Shown here piece after piece: positions 45,626-53,558 of a stretch of DNA of 64,000 nt. Position numbers and translations under genes: made by a program. Positions within the stretch are counted from its first letter, which is position 1; each line of letters begins with the position of its first letter. The stretch is from Antarctobacter aquimaris (GTDB lineage: Bacteria > Pseudomonadota > Alphaproteobacteria > Rhodobacterales > Rhodobacteraceae), in the NCBI RefSeq assembly GCF_900184945.1, contig NZ_FXYF01000013.1:62001-126000 (forward strand), given 5' to 3'. The notes under the pieces were generated by a model. It was not told the DNA's origin. It saw only the letters and a program-made list of their open reading frames with translations, and ran no database searches.

Positions 45626-48289
45626 ATGGCCATCATTCTTCCCAACAGCGTCAACACCGCTGCGGGCGACGCACTCACTGTCACCGCTGCACAGACCAAC
45701 TCTACCATCATCGTCCGCGACGGGGTCTTCCTGCTGGCAGACGGCGGGAGCAACAATGCGATCGACATCAACACCAACTCGAACGCGCATACCATCCTGA
45801 TCGACGGCTACCTCGGCAGCGACGATAACGATGCGCTGGAACTCAACGACACATCGAACCACGAGATCACCATCGGCATGAATGGCATGATCGCGGCCGG
45901 GTCCGACGGGATCGCCGGCACCGGCACCACCATCATGGTGACCAACGACGGCGCCATCGTCGCAGGCAGCAACGCGGTCTCGCTCAGCGGCGGCGGCCTG
46001 ACGTCCGAGCCGGTTGTGGTGAACAACGGGTCGATGACCTCTGCCGCCGACACGATATTCCTGTCTGATGGCGGCCGGGTGACGAACACCGGGTCGCTCT
46101 CTTCGCATACCGACGGGATTCACTTCGGCAACTACGACGGCACCAACGGCAACTCCGTGCTGATCAACTCGGGCACGATCAACGCCGATGACGACGGTGT
46201 GCAGGTCCAGGGGGCAAACTTCACCGGGTCCAACACCGGATCGATCATCGGCCAGAGCCGCGGGCTCGAACTGCAAAACCTGACCGACAATTCCACCTTT
46301 GACAACGCGGGGGTGGTCGCCGGGGCGGATGACGGCATCTACGCGCAGGGCACCAACACGCGGATCAGCAACTCGGGCTCGATCACCGGCGGCACCGGCA
46401 TCGAGTTCACCGATGAAGACACCACCGTGGTCAATCATGGCACCATCGTCGGCGAGGCCTTCGAAGGCATCCGGGGCGAAAACGAGCTTGTGGTGACCAA
46501 CGCCGGGTCGATCTCTGGCGCGACCTACGGGATCTATGCCACCTCGGTCGATGGTCTGGCGACAGGCGCAGGTCGTCAGCAGGTGCTGAACACCGGCATC
46601 ATCGCCAGTCAGTCTCAAGCCGCGGTCTACCTCGAAGGTTTCGACGGCATGGTCGACAACGCGGGCAAGATCATGTCCGTCTCCGCGCGCGGCGTCTGGA
46701 TCGACGGTGCCGGCGGCATCGTGTCGAATTCCGGTGACATCGACTCGCGCGATACCGGAATCTGGGTCGACGGGACCAACGGCATGATCACCAATACCGG
46801 CACGGTCACAACGGATGACGAGGGCATCTTCTTCACCGATGGCGGGGCCGCCTTGAACTCGGGCGTCATCAATTCCCGGACGACATCCATCTACATGGGC
46901 GGCAGCACGATCAACGGCCGCATCGACAACTCGGGCGAGGTGGTGTCGCTGGCCAGCACCGGCATTGAGATCCGGAACGACAACGGGATCGTGACCAACA
47001 CTGGATCGGTCACCGCATCGGTTTATGGCGTCTACTCGGCTTCCGAATTCGGCAGCATCCTGAACGCCGGCTCCATCACCGCGAACAGCATCGGCATCTA
47101 CCGTGTCGGCGGGCCCGGTGAGTTTCGGATCACCAACTCCGGCGAGGTCAACTCGTTGGCGGATGCGATCCGGGCGATCGGCGGCGACGAGGTCGTGAAC
47201 TCCGGCGTGCTGAACGGCCAGACGGGCATTTATGTCGTCGCAAACGCCAACACCACGAACACCAATGTCATGAACACCGCCTCCGGGGTGATCGATGGCG
47301 AAGACTACGGCATCTGGCTCAACGATAGCGACGAGAACGCCCTGATCATCAACCACGGGGCGGTCCGCGGCGGGATCCAGTCCGTGCACTTCGAGAACGC
47401 CACCGGATCCGAGGCGATGCTGGTCAACACCGGCAGCCTGGTCGGCGACGTGCAGGGGGATACCGGGGTACAGATCATCGCCAACTCCGGCGTGATCGTC
47501 GGCGATGTCAACTTGGACAGCGGCGCCGACCTGCACCGCAACATGGGCACCGGCGTGGTCAATGGCGTGGTCTTCGGCGAAGGCGGAACCGATACGCTGA
47601 TCGGCGGCGCCGGCAACGACAACCTGAACGGCGGCAACGACGCCGACCTGCTGGTCGGCCATGACGGCAACGACACGCTGATCGGCGGCGAGGCCGCCGA
47701 CACGCTGCTGGGCGGCGCGGGCGACGACAGCCTCTCTGGCGGCACCGAGGGCGACGTGCTGAACGGCGGCAACGGCAACGACCAGATCCTTGGCGGCCTG
47801 GGCAACGACCTGCTGATCGGCCAGGACGGGTCTGACACGCTGGATGGTGGCGACGCCAACGACACCATGGATGGCGGCAACGGCGACGACCTGCTCGAAG
47901 GTGGCAACGGCAACGACATCCTGCGCGGCCGCAACGGTGAGGACGACCTGGCCGGGGGTCTCGGGCTGGACCTGCTGACTGGCGGCCAGGGCGCGGACAA
48001 CTTTGTCTTCCGCAGCGTGGCCGATGCCGGGATCGGCGCGACACGCGACCAGATCCTGGATTTCGAACAGGGGGTTGACCTGATCATCGTCGCGGGCCTG
48101 TCGCCGGGCGTGTTCGAGTTCCGCGGCACCAATCCCTTTGCCCCCTCCGGCAACCCCGAACTGCGCCTGAACGAGACGGCGACCGGATCGACCATCGTGC
48201 AGTTCGACGTGGACGGCAACGGCACCATCGACGCCGAGATCCGGGTGGCCAATGTCACCGGCCTGACGGCCGAGGACTTCGTGCTCTGA
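45626..48289 (+). CDS. Large repetitive secreted protein: beta-helix repeats plus RTX calcium-binding domain
   Basis: The 887-residue protein has no N-terminal signal peptide, as expected for type I secretion. Residues about 20-640 consist of irregular repeats of roughly 20 residues built around VTNTGSI / VVNNGSM / ILNAGSI cores, suggesting a parallel beta-helix. Residues about 652-795 hold many RTX nonapeptides such as GGAGNDNLN and GGNGNDQIL, and the C-terminal 90 residues resemble serralysin-type secretion domains (NFVFRSVADAG, ILDFEQGVD). No catalytic motif was seen, so an adhesin, biofilm or S-layer-like role is possible. No type I exporter genes lie nearby. Confidence 0.85.
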   Translation: MAIILPNSVNTAAGDALTVTAAQTNSTIIVRDGVFLLADGGSNNAIDINTNSNAHTILIDGYLGSDDNDALELNDTSNHEITIGMNGMIAAGSDGIAGTGTTIMVTNDGAIVAGSNAVSLSGGGLTSEPVVVNNGSMTSAADTIFLSDGGRVTNTGSLSSHTDGIHFGNYDGTNGNSVLINSGTINADDDGVQVQGANFTGSNTGSIIGQSRGLELQNLTDNSTFDNAGVVAGADDGIYAQGTNTRISNSGSITGGTGIEFTDEDTTVVNHGTIVGEAFEGIRGENELVVTNAGSISGATYGIYATSVDGLATGAGRQQVLNTGIIASQSQAAVYLEGFDGMVDNAGKIMSVSARGVWIDGAGGIVSNSGDIDSRDTGIWVDGTNGMITNTGTVTTDDEGIFFTDGGAALNSGVINSRTTSIYMGGSTINGRIDNSGEVVSLASTGIEIRNDNGIVTNTGSVTASVYGVYSASEFGSILNAGSITANSIGIYRVGGPGEFRITNSGEVNSLADAIRAIGGDEVVNSGVLNGQTGIYVVANANTTNTNVMNTASGVIDGEDYGIWLNDSDENALIINHGAVRGGIQSVHFENATGSEAMLVNTGSLVGDVQGDTGVQIIANSGVIVGDVNLDSGADLHRNMGTGVVNGVVFGEGGTDTLIGGAGNDNLNGGNDADLLVGHDGNDTLIGGEAADTLLGGAGDDSLSGGTEGDVLNGGNGNDQILGGLGNDLLIGQDGSDTLDGGDANDTMDGGNGDDLLEGGNGNDILRGRNGEDDLAGGLGLDLLTGGQGADNFVFRSVADAGIGATRDQILDFEQGVDLIIVAGLSPGVFEFRGTNPFAPSGNPELRLNETATGSTIVQFDVDGNGTIDAEIRVANVTGLTAEDFVL

Positions 48290-48298
48290 CAGGCCCAT

Positions 48299-48332
48299 GA
48301 AAAGGCCAGCCGCCGGCATCCGGCGGCTGGCC
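48299..48332 (-). terminator. Strong hairpin between the RTX gene and the aroE-like gene
   Basis: GGCCAGCCGCCGG pairs perfectly with CCGGCGGCTGGCC around a CAT loop. On the minus strand it runs into TTTTC, so it best fits termination of the tct-aroE transcript; it may stop RTX transcription too. Confidence 0.75.
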
Positions 48333-48354
48333 CCCTGGACCCCATGCATGGCCT

Positions 48355-49206
48355 TCAGGCCGCCGCGTCGTCCGCCAGCAGCCGCGCCCGCAGCGCCGCC
48401 TGGTCCAGCCCCAGCCCCGAGAACAGCGTCCAGGCATGCACCCCCTGGAAAAAGAACAGCTCCCACCCGGAGATGATCGACAGCCCCGCCGCAGCCGCAT
48501 CGGTCAGGAACTGCGTGTCCGTCGGCGTGTAGACCGCGTCAAACGCCCAGTCCGATCCAAAGATGGCCCCGGCCCGCAGCGGCGTGCCGTCGTAACCCAC
48601 CATGCCGACCGGCGTGCAGTTGATCAGGCCGCTGGCGCCCTGCGCCGCATTCTCGGCGTCGATCCAGATGCTGATGTCCATGTCGGGCACGACCGAATGC
48701 AACGCGTCGGCCAGCGCCTCGGCCTTGGCCGGGTCGCGGTCCACCAGCCGCAGTTCGGTGCAGCCCAGCCGCGCCAGGCCAAAGGCCACCGCCCGCCCCA
48801 CCCCGCCGGTGCCGATCATCAGCACCGGGCCGGTGGCCATCTTGCCGCGCACGGTTTCATAGGCCGCGACAAAGCCCGAGTAATCGGTGTTGAAGCCGCG
48901 CGGCCCGTCCGCCTCGAAGATCACGGTGTTGCAGGCGCCCATGGCGCGCACCAGCGGATCGTCGACCCGCAGCTGTGCCGTCACCCGCTCCTTGTAGGGG
49001 TAGGTCACGTTGATGCCGCGGTAGCCGCCGGTCCGGCAGCGGTCGAACACCTGTTCAAAGCTTTCGCCCATGTCCTTTGGCACCAGCCGCTCATAGGTCA
49101 CGGCGATGCCGTTCTGATCCCCGGCAAGCCGGTGCAGGAGCGGCGAGCGCGAGCGCGCGATGTTGTCGCCGATCAAGCCCAGCTTCAGCGTCTTTCCTTC
49201 GGTCAT
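48355..49206 (-). CDS. Shikimate/quinate dehydrogenase family protein
   Basis: AroE-like NAD(P)-dependent enzyme of 283 residues. The substrate motif SRSPLLH (about residue 19), catalytic lysine in TYPYKERV (about 72), aspartate in NTDYSGF (about 107) and Rossmann GTGGVGRA (about 130) are all present. Its start overlaps the tctA stop by 4 nt, so it belongs to a transporter operon rather than an aromatic-biosynthesis one. A catabolic role on imported shikimate, quinate or an analogue is the simplest inference. Confidence 0.85.
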   Translation of the reverse strand: MTEGKTLKLGLIGDNIARSRSPLLHRLAGDQNGIAVTYERLVPKDMGESFEQVFDRCRTGGYRGINVTYPYKERVTAQLRVDDPLVRAMGACNTVIFEADGPRGFNTDYSGFVAAYETVRGKMATGPVLMIGTGGVGRAVAFGLARLGCTELRLVDRDPAKAEALADALHSVVPDMDISIWIDAENAAQGASGLINCTPVGMVGYDGTPLRAGAIFGSDWAFDAVYTPTDTQFLTDAAAAGLSIISGWELFFFQGVHAWTLFSGLGLDQAALRARLLADDAAA

Positions 49207-50711
49207 GTCCGTGCCTCCCCGAAGATCTTGCGCTTGCCCCAGGTCCAGAGCGGCGTTTGCGAGACAAAGATCAGGATCACCGAGACGAACAGCACCGTGG
49301 ACAGCGGGCTGGAGAACAAACCGCCAAAGAAGCGGCCCAGGTCTTCGCGTTCCGAGATGATCGCGCGGCGCCAGTTGTCGTCCAGCAGGCGCGACAGGAT
49401 CACGCCCAGGATCACCGGACCCAGCGGATAACCGTAGTGCCGCATGAAGTAGCCGAACACGCCAAAGCCGAGCATCCAGTAGACATCGGTGATCGAGTTG
49501 TTGACCGCAAAGGCGCCGACGATGGACAGCAGCATGATGAGCGGGATCAGCACCGAGCGCGGCATCTCGACGATCCGGGTGAACAGCTTGATCCCCGTCA
49601 GGCCGAACAGCAGCATGAAGCAGTTCGCCATGACCAGCGCGCCGACGATGAACCAGAACATGTCCGGCTGGTCGATCATCAGCATCGGGCCGGGGTTCAG
49701 CCCGTGGATGAACAGCGCGCCGATCATGATGGCGGTCACTGCGTCGCCGGGAATGCCCAGCGTCATCATCGGGATGAAGGCCCCGCCGACGGCGGCGTTG
49801 TTGGCGGTCTCGGGCGCCACCAGCCCCTCCATCGCGCCCTTGCCAAAGGGCACCTTGGGGTTCTTGGTCACGCGCTTGGCGTGGTCGTAGGCCATGAGGG
49901 CGGCGATGTCGCCACCCGTGCCGGGCAAAGCGCCGATCACGACGCCGATGGTCGAGGTCTGCATCGACAGAGGCAGGTGTTTTTTCACCGTGGCAAAGGA
50001 CGGCACGATGCGGCTGATCTTTTGCCGCACGGCATCCTTGTCGACGTGGTGCAGCTGTTGCAGCGCCTCGGACACGCCGAACATGCCGATCATCACGGCG
50101 ATGAAGGAGATCCCGCCCTGCATGAAGGTCAGGTCAAAGGTAAAGCGTTCGGTAAAGGTCAGCGGGTCGCGGCCCACCGCGCCGATGGCGATGCCCAGCG
50201 CGCCGGCAAAGATACCCTTGACCAGGCTGCCGGTGGACAATGAGCCGACCAGCAGGATGCCCAGCAGCGCCAACAGCATGTAGTCGCGCGGCTGGAACCG
50301 CAGCGCAAAGTCCGACACCAGCGGTGCCGCCACGGCCAGCACGGCGATGCCGACAAACCCGCCGATAAAGGACATGACGGTGGTCACGCCGATCGCGGTG
50401 CCCGCCTCGCCGCGCTGCGCCATGGGATAGCCGTCCAGCGCCGTGGCGATGGCCGAGGGCGCGCCGGGGATGTTCAGCAGGATCGCCGTGCGCGAGCCGC
50501 CATAGACGCCGCCCATGTAGATGCCGATCATCAGCGCAATGGCCGGGTGGACGTCCCAGGAAAAGGTGAAGGAGATCAGGATCGACACCGCCATGGTCAC
50601 CGACAGGCCGGGAATGGCGCCGACATAGACCCCGGCAAAGGTGCCCAGGCCCACCAGAAGCAACAGGTGCGGATGCGTGAAGACGGTCAGGAAATCCATC
50701 AAGGCGGTCAT
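49203..50711 (-). CDS. tctA: Tripartite tricarboxylate transporter, large membrane subunit
   Basis: The 502-residue protein has about 12 helices and the TctA hallmarks: YVGAIPGLSVTMA near residue 30, GGVYGGSRTAILLNIPGAPSA near 70, and the second copy VIGALPGTGGDIAALMAYDHAKR near 265 followed by NNAAVGGAFIPMMTLGIPG. It forms the transport channel with TctB and takes substrate from TctC. Coupled to tctB and the aroE-like gene by 4-nt overlaps. Confidence 0.95.
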   Translation of the reverse strand: MTALMDFLTVFTHPHLLLLVGLGTFAGVYVGAIPGLSVTMAVSILISFTFSWDVHPAIALMIGIYMGGVYGGSRTAILLNIPGAPSAIATALDGYPMAQRGEAGTAIGVTTVMSFIGGFVGIAVLAVAAPLVSDFALRFQPRDYMLLALLGILLVGSLSTGSLVKGIFAGALGIAIGAVGRDPLTFTERFTFDLTFMQGGISFIAVMIGMFGVSEALQQLHHVDKDAVRQKISRIVPSFATVKKHLPLSMQTSTIGVVIGALPGTGGDIAALMAYDHAKRVTKNPKVPFGKGAMEGLVAPETANNAAVGGAFIPMMTLGIPGDAVTAIMIGALFIHGLNPGPMLMIDQPDMFWFIVGALVMANCFMLLFGLTGIKLFTRIVEMPRSVLIPLIMLLSIVGAFAVNNSITDVYWMLGFGVFGYFMRHYGYPLGPVILGVILSRLLDDNWRRAIISEREDLGRFFGGLFSSPLSTVLFVSVILIFVSQTPLWTWGKRKIFGEART

Positions 50712-51274
50712 TTCGCCGATCCTCCGAACAGGTCGCGGAACAGCTGGACGAATTCGGCCTCGGGGACGATCCCGGCGGGCATCAGCACGGTGAACACGAT
50801 GCGGAAGATCAGCCAGATCACCACCAGGCTGCCCAGCGACACGATCAGGGTAAAGGCCCAGCTGCGCCGTGACAGCACCTTGATGGCGACGACCAGGAAC
50901 AGGACCGACGTGGGCAGGAAACCCAGCGGCTTCAGCAACATCGCGTAGCCCACCAGCAGCGCGGCAAAGAGGATGGCGACCGGCGGCAGGATGTCCTTCA
51001 TCAGCGTCTCGCTCGAGACGCGCGGCAGACGCAGGGTGCGCAGCAGGACGATGCCCGCCGTCACCGCCATGACCAGCGATGTCGCCATCGGGATGCTGCC
51101 GGGCGAGGACAGCTTGTCAAAGCCCGAGATGCCGTAGGCGTTCCACAACAGGACGAGGCTGACAACAAAGAGAAAGACGGCAAAACCCAGTTCGCCGGGC
51201 CGGCGCGCACTGTCGTAGCCGCCCGGCGTGGCGTCCGAGGTGCCATCGTGATGCTCAGTTTCGGGTGTGGTCAT
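50708..51274 (-). CDS. tctB: Tripartite tricarboxylate transporter, small membrane subunit
   Basis: The 188-residue protein has four hydrophobic segments, the usual topology of TctB, after a hydrophilic N-terminus of about 25 residues. GISGFDKLSSPGSIPMA and PLGFLPTSVLFLVV fit the family. The stop overlaps the tctA start by 4 nt. Separated from tctC by 141 nt that contain hairpins. Confidence 0.88.
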   Translation of the reverse strand: MTTPETEHHDGTSDATPGGYDSARRPGELGFAVFLFVVSLVLLWNAYGISGFDKLSSPGSIPMATSLVMAVTAGIVLLRTLRLPRVSSETLMKDILPPVAILFAALLVGYAMLLKPLGFLPTSVLFLVVAIKVLSRRSWAFTLIVSLGSLVVIWLIFRIVFTVLMPAGIVPEAEFVQLFRDLFGGSAK

Positions 51275-51313
51275 CGGGGGTCCTCCTCCGGGGATCGGCT
51301 GCGCTTTATGAAA

Positions 51314-51405
51314 CGGCGCCGCGCTTCACGGGGGAAGGCGGCGCCGAGTCTGCTCGTGCCTCATGGCGAGATCGCGTCCGGCGGGCGCCCCTGTCGCGGG
51401 GCGCC
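51314..51405. other. Two hairpins between tctC and tctB
   Basis: Stem 1: CGGCGCCGC (51314-51322) with GCGGCGCCG (51338-51346). Stem 2: GGCGCCCC (51384-51391) with GGGGCGCC (51398-51405). Both lie in the transcribed gap after the binding-protein gene. Without a T-tract they look like attenuators or mRNA-end protectors rather than full terminators. Confidence 0.65.
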
Positions 51406-51415
51406 TTGTGGTGCG

Positions 51416-52420
51416 TTACTGCGCCGGGCGGGCGATGCCGAAGTCCTCGGGCGAGGCTTTGGTCAGGCCGGCGTCCTGCAGCAGCCAGGTGGTGCCCTGC
51501 TGCCACTTGGACAGGAAGGCCTGCGCCTCGTCGCCGGAGATGCCCATCAGCTGGAAACCGCGGTTGTCCATCAGCGCCACGAAATCCGGGTGCTGCGCGC
51601 CTTCCGCATAGGCGGCGGCAAGCTTGGCCACCACGTCGTCCGGCGTGCCGTTCTTGACGAAAACGCCAAAGAACGGGCCCCAGGGCAGGTAGGTGTTGTA
51701 GGCATCGTTGAAGGAGGTGATCGTCGGCACGCCCGGCAGCTTTTCATTCTCGACCACGTCGAAGACCGCCAGAGGCTTCATGTTGCCGGCGCGAATGCCT
51801 TCGATGGCGGCACCCAGCACGGCGGGCATTACGTCCACGGCACCGCCTTGCAGCGCGGTCAGCGCTGGGCCGTCGCCGTCATAGGGAACCGCGATCACGT
51901 CCAGCCCGCCTTCGACGGTCTGGATCATCGCGGTGATGACCGACGGCAGGCCGCCGGGGCCGGTGGCGCCGAAACGCACCTCGCCCGGGTGCTCCTTGAT
52001 GTAGGCCATCATGCCGGCATAGTCGTCAAAGGGCGCGTCCTTGTTGGCCACCAGCATCGGTGTGCCGCGCGCCAGGATCGCGACCGGGGTGAAGTCCGCG
52101 TAATCCTTGTCGCCCAGGCCCATGACCTTGTAGAGCAGCGGGTTTTCCGCGCCCATCAGCAGGGTGTAGCCGTCGGCCTCCGCGTCGGCCACGTAGTTCA
52201 GCGCGATCGCGCCTACGGCGCCGGTCATGTTCTGCATGACGATGGTGCCGCCCAACGCGGCCTCCGCGTGCGGCGTGACCGAGCGCATGACCGTGTCGGT
52301 CGACCCGCCCGCGCCCCACTGGATGATGCCCTGGATTTCCTTGGCCGGGTAATCCTGCGCGGTGGCGGCGGTCGCGGCCAGCACAAGCGCCGAGGCGGCG
52401 CCGAGAATGAAACGCTTCAT
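51416..52420 (-). CDS. tctC: Tripartite tricarboxylate transporter, periplasmic binding protein
   Basis: The 334-residue protein has a signal peptide (about 1-22, cut at ATAQD) and the TctC pattern: YPAKEIQGIIQWGAGGSTDTVMR, GAVGAIALNYVA, and FVKNGTPDDVVAKL. The FGATGPGG loop usually contacts the carboxylate substrate. The ATG at 52420 has AGGAGGACACTC upstream. It is the first gene of tctCBA-aroE, behind a promoter at 52479-52507. Confidence 0.92.
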   Translation of the reverse strand: MKRFILGAASALVLAATAATAQDYPAKEIQGIIQWGAGGSTDTVMRSVTPHAEAALGGTIVMQNMTGAVGAIALNYVADAEADGYTLLMGAENPLLYKVMGLGDKDYADFTPVAILARGTPMLVANKDAPFDDYAGMMAYIKEHPGEVRFGATGPGGLPSVITAMIQTVEGGLDVIAVPYDGDGPALTALQGGAVDVMPAVLGAAIEGIRAGNMKPLAVFDVVENEKLPGVPTITSFNDAYNTYLPWGPFFGVFVKNGTPDDVVAKLAAAYAEGAQHPDFVALMDNRGFQLMGISGDEAQAFLSKWQQGTTWLLQDAGLTKASPEDFGIARPAQ

Positions 52421-52478
52421 GAGTGTCCTCCCTTTGAAAGCAGCCGGACGCGATCCTCCCCGCGTCCGTTGGGCCACG

Positions 52479-52541
52479 GTATGAGGCATCAAGCGCCTTA
52501 ACGTCAAATACGAAAAACGCGCCGGACGTAACCTGATGTTA
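52479..52541 (-). promoter_or_regulatory. tctC promoter with LysR-type upstream element
   Basis: Minus strand: TAACATCAGGTTA (52541-52529), 21 nt, then TTGACG (52507-52502), 17 nt, then TCATAC (52484-52479), with the start codon about 58 nt on. The upstream block is a T-N11-A palindrome (GTAAC ... GTTAC). The same upstream block, spacing and TTGACGTTAAG occur before the flavoprotein gene. Confidence 0.75.
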
Positions 52542-52544
52542 CGA

Positions 52545-53453
52545 TCAAGCCCAGCTGCGCCCCGCCTCGGCCAGTTGCTTGCGGAACTGGCGGATGCTGA
52601 ACTCGGCAAAGTTGGACAGGCCGCGGTCCTTCTTGGTGACGGCATAGATGTCGATATAGGTTTCCTCGGCGATCGGCTTGCGCACGACGCCGGGCATGTA
52701 GACCTCGGCGACCGAGAATTCGTCGATCAGCGCCACCCCCAGCCCGTGCCGCACGAGGCTGACCAGCGTCTGGGCAAAGCGCCCGCGCATCGAGTGGCGC
52801 ACCTCCAGCCCCGCCTCGCGGAAGGGACGCGAGATGATGCGGCCGTAGGGATCGGCGGGATCGACCCCCACCAGCGGCTCACCCACCAGGTCGTGGACCG
52901 ACAGCGTCGCGCGGTCGGCCAGCGGGTGGCCTTCGGGCAGGATGGCGATCACGCGGCCATGGGCCAGCTTTTCGCTGTGGAGGCCGGGGTTGTGGATGGG
53001 CGAGCTCATGATGACGAACTCGCCGCGCTCCAGCAGAAGGTAATCGGCGGTTTCCTCGATCTTGAGGATGTTCAGGTCGATGTAGAGATCAGGGTAACGG
53101 GCGCGGATGCTGCGGATCGCCCGCGCCGCGATGAACTGCGCGACCGAGGGGGCCGAGGCAAAGGCCAGCTGCACCTCCTCGCCCTTTTGCAGCGAGTCGA
53201 GCGCGCTTTGCAGGTTCTCGACGCCCTTGTAGACCTCGCGGATCTGGTCAAAGACGCGGCTCGCCTCGACCGAGGGGACAAACAGCCCCGCCCGCCGTTC
53301 GAACAGGCGCAGGCCCAGAGATTCCTCGGTATGCTTGACCAGGCGCGACACGCCGGGCGCCGAGACACCCAGCAATTCCGCCGCGCCGCTGATGGTGCCG
53401 CGCAGCATGACGGCGCGGATGACCTCGACCTGGCGCAGGGTGATTTCGCGCAT
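52545..53453 (-). CDS. LysR family regulator between two target operons
   Basis: The 302-residue protein has an N-terminal winged helix (EVIRAVMLRGTISGAAELLGVS, SRLVKHTEESLGLRLFERR) and the usual effector domain. The ATG at 53453 gives the family length. It lies between tctC (downstream, same strand) and the divergent flavoprotein gene, each with a matching candidate binding site. One site is 17 nt upstream of its own start codon, so autoregulation is likely. The effector could be the Tct substrate or a catabolite. Confidence 0.9.
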   Translation of the reverse strand: MREITLRQVEVIRAVMLRGTISGAAELLGVSAPGVSRLVKHTEESLGLRLFERRAGLFVPSVEASRVFDQIREVYKGVENLQSALDSLQKGEEVQLAFASAPSVAQFIAARAIRSIRARYPDLYIDLNILKIEETADYLLLERGEFVIMSSPIHNPGLHSEKLAHGRVIAILPEGHPLADRATLSVHDLVGEPLVGVDPADPYGRIISRPFREAGLEVRHSMRGRFAQTLVSLVRHGLGVALIDEFSVAEVYMPGVVRKPIAEETYIDIYAVTKKDRGLSNFAEFSIRQFRKQLAEAGRSWA

Positions 53454-53469
53454 CTGGCAGCCCCTCGGA

Positions 53470-53514
53470 TAACATGATGTTGCTTTCATCGCATGAAATG
53501 TCATTGACGTTAAG
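53470..53514 (+). promoter_or_regulatory. LysR-type element and promoter of the flavoprotein operon
   Basis: TAACATGATGTTG (53470-53482), then 21 nt, then TTGACGTTAAG (53504-53514). The arrangement is the same as before tctC on the other strand. A -10 hexamer at the expected spacing (53527) is poor, which would fit an activator-dependent promoter. Confidence 0.7.
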
Positions 53515-53558
53515 CCCTCTTGGCGGCGAGATCCCGGACGGCAGCAGGAGGACCCGCC

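Noticed and set aside
45605-48466. Long minus-strand open frame opposite the RTX gene
   Set aside because: It mirrors the RTX repeats (Val/Asp/Ala-rich periodic sequence) and has no domain of its own.
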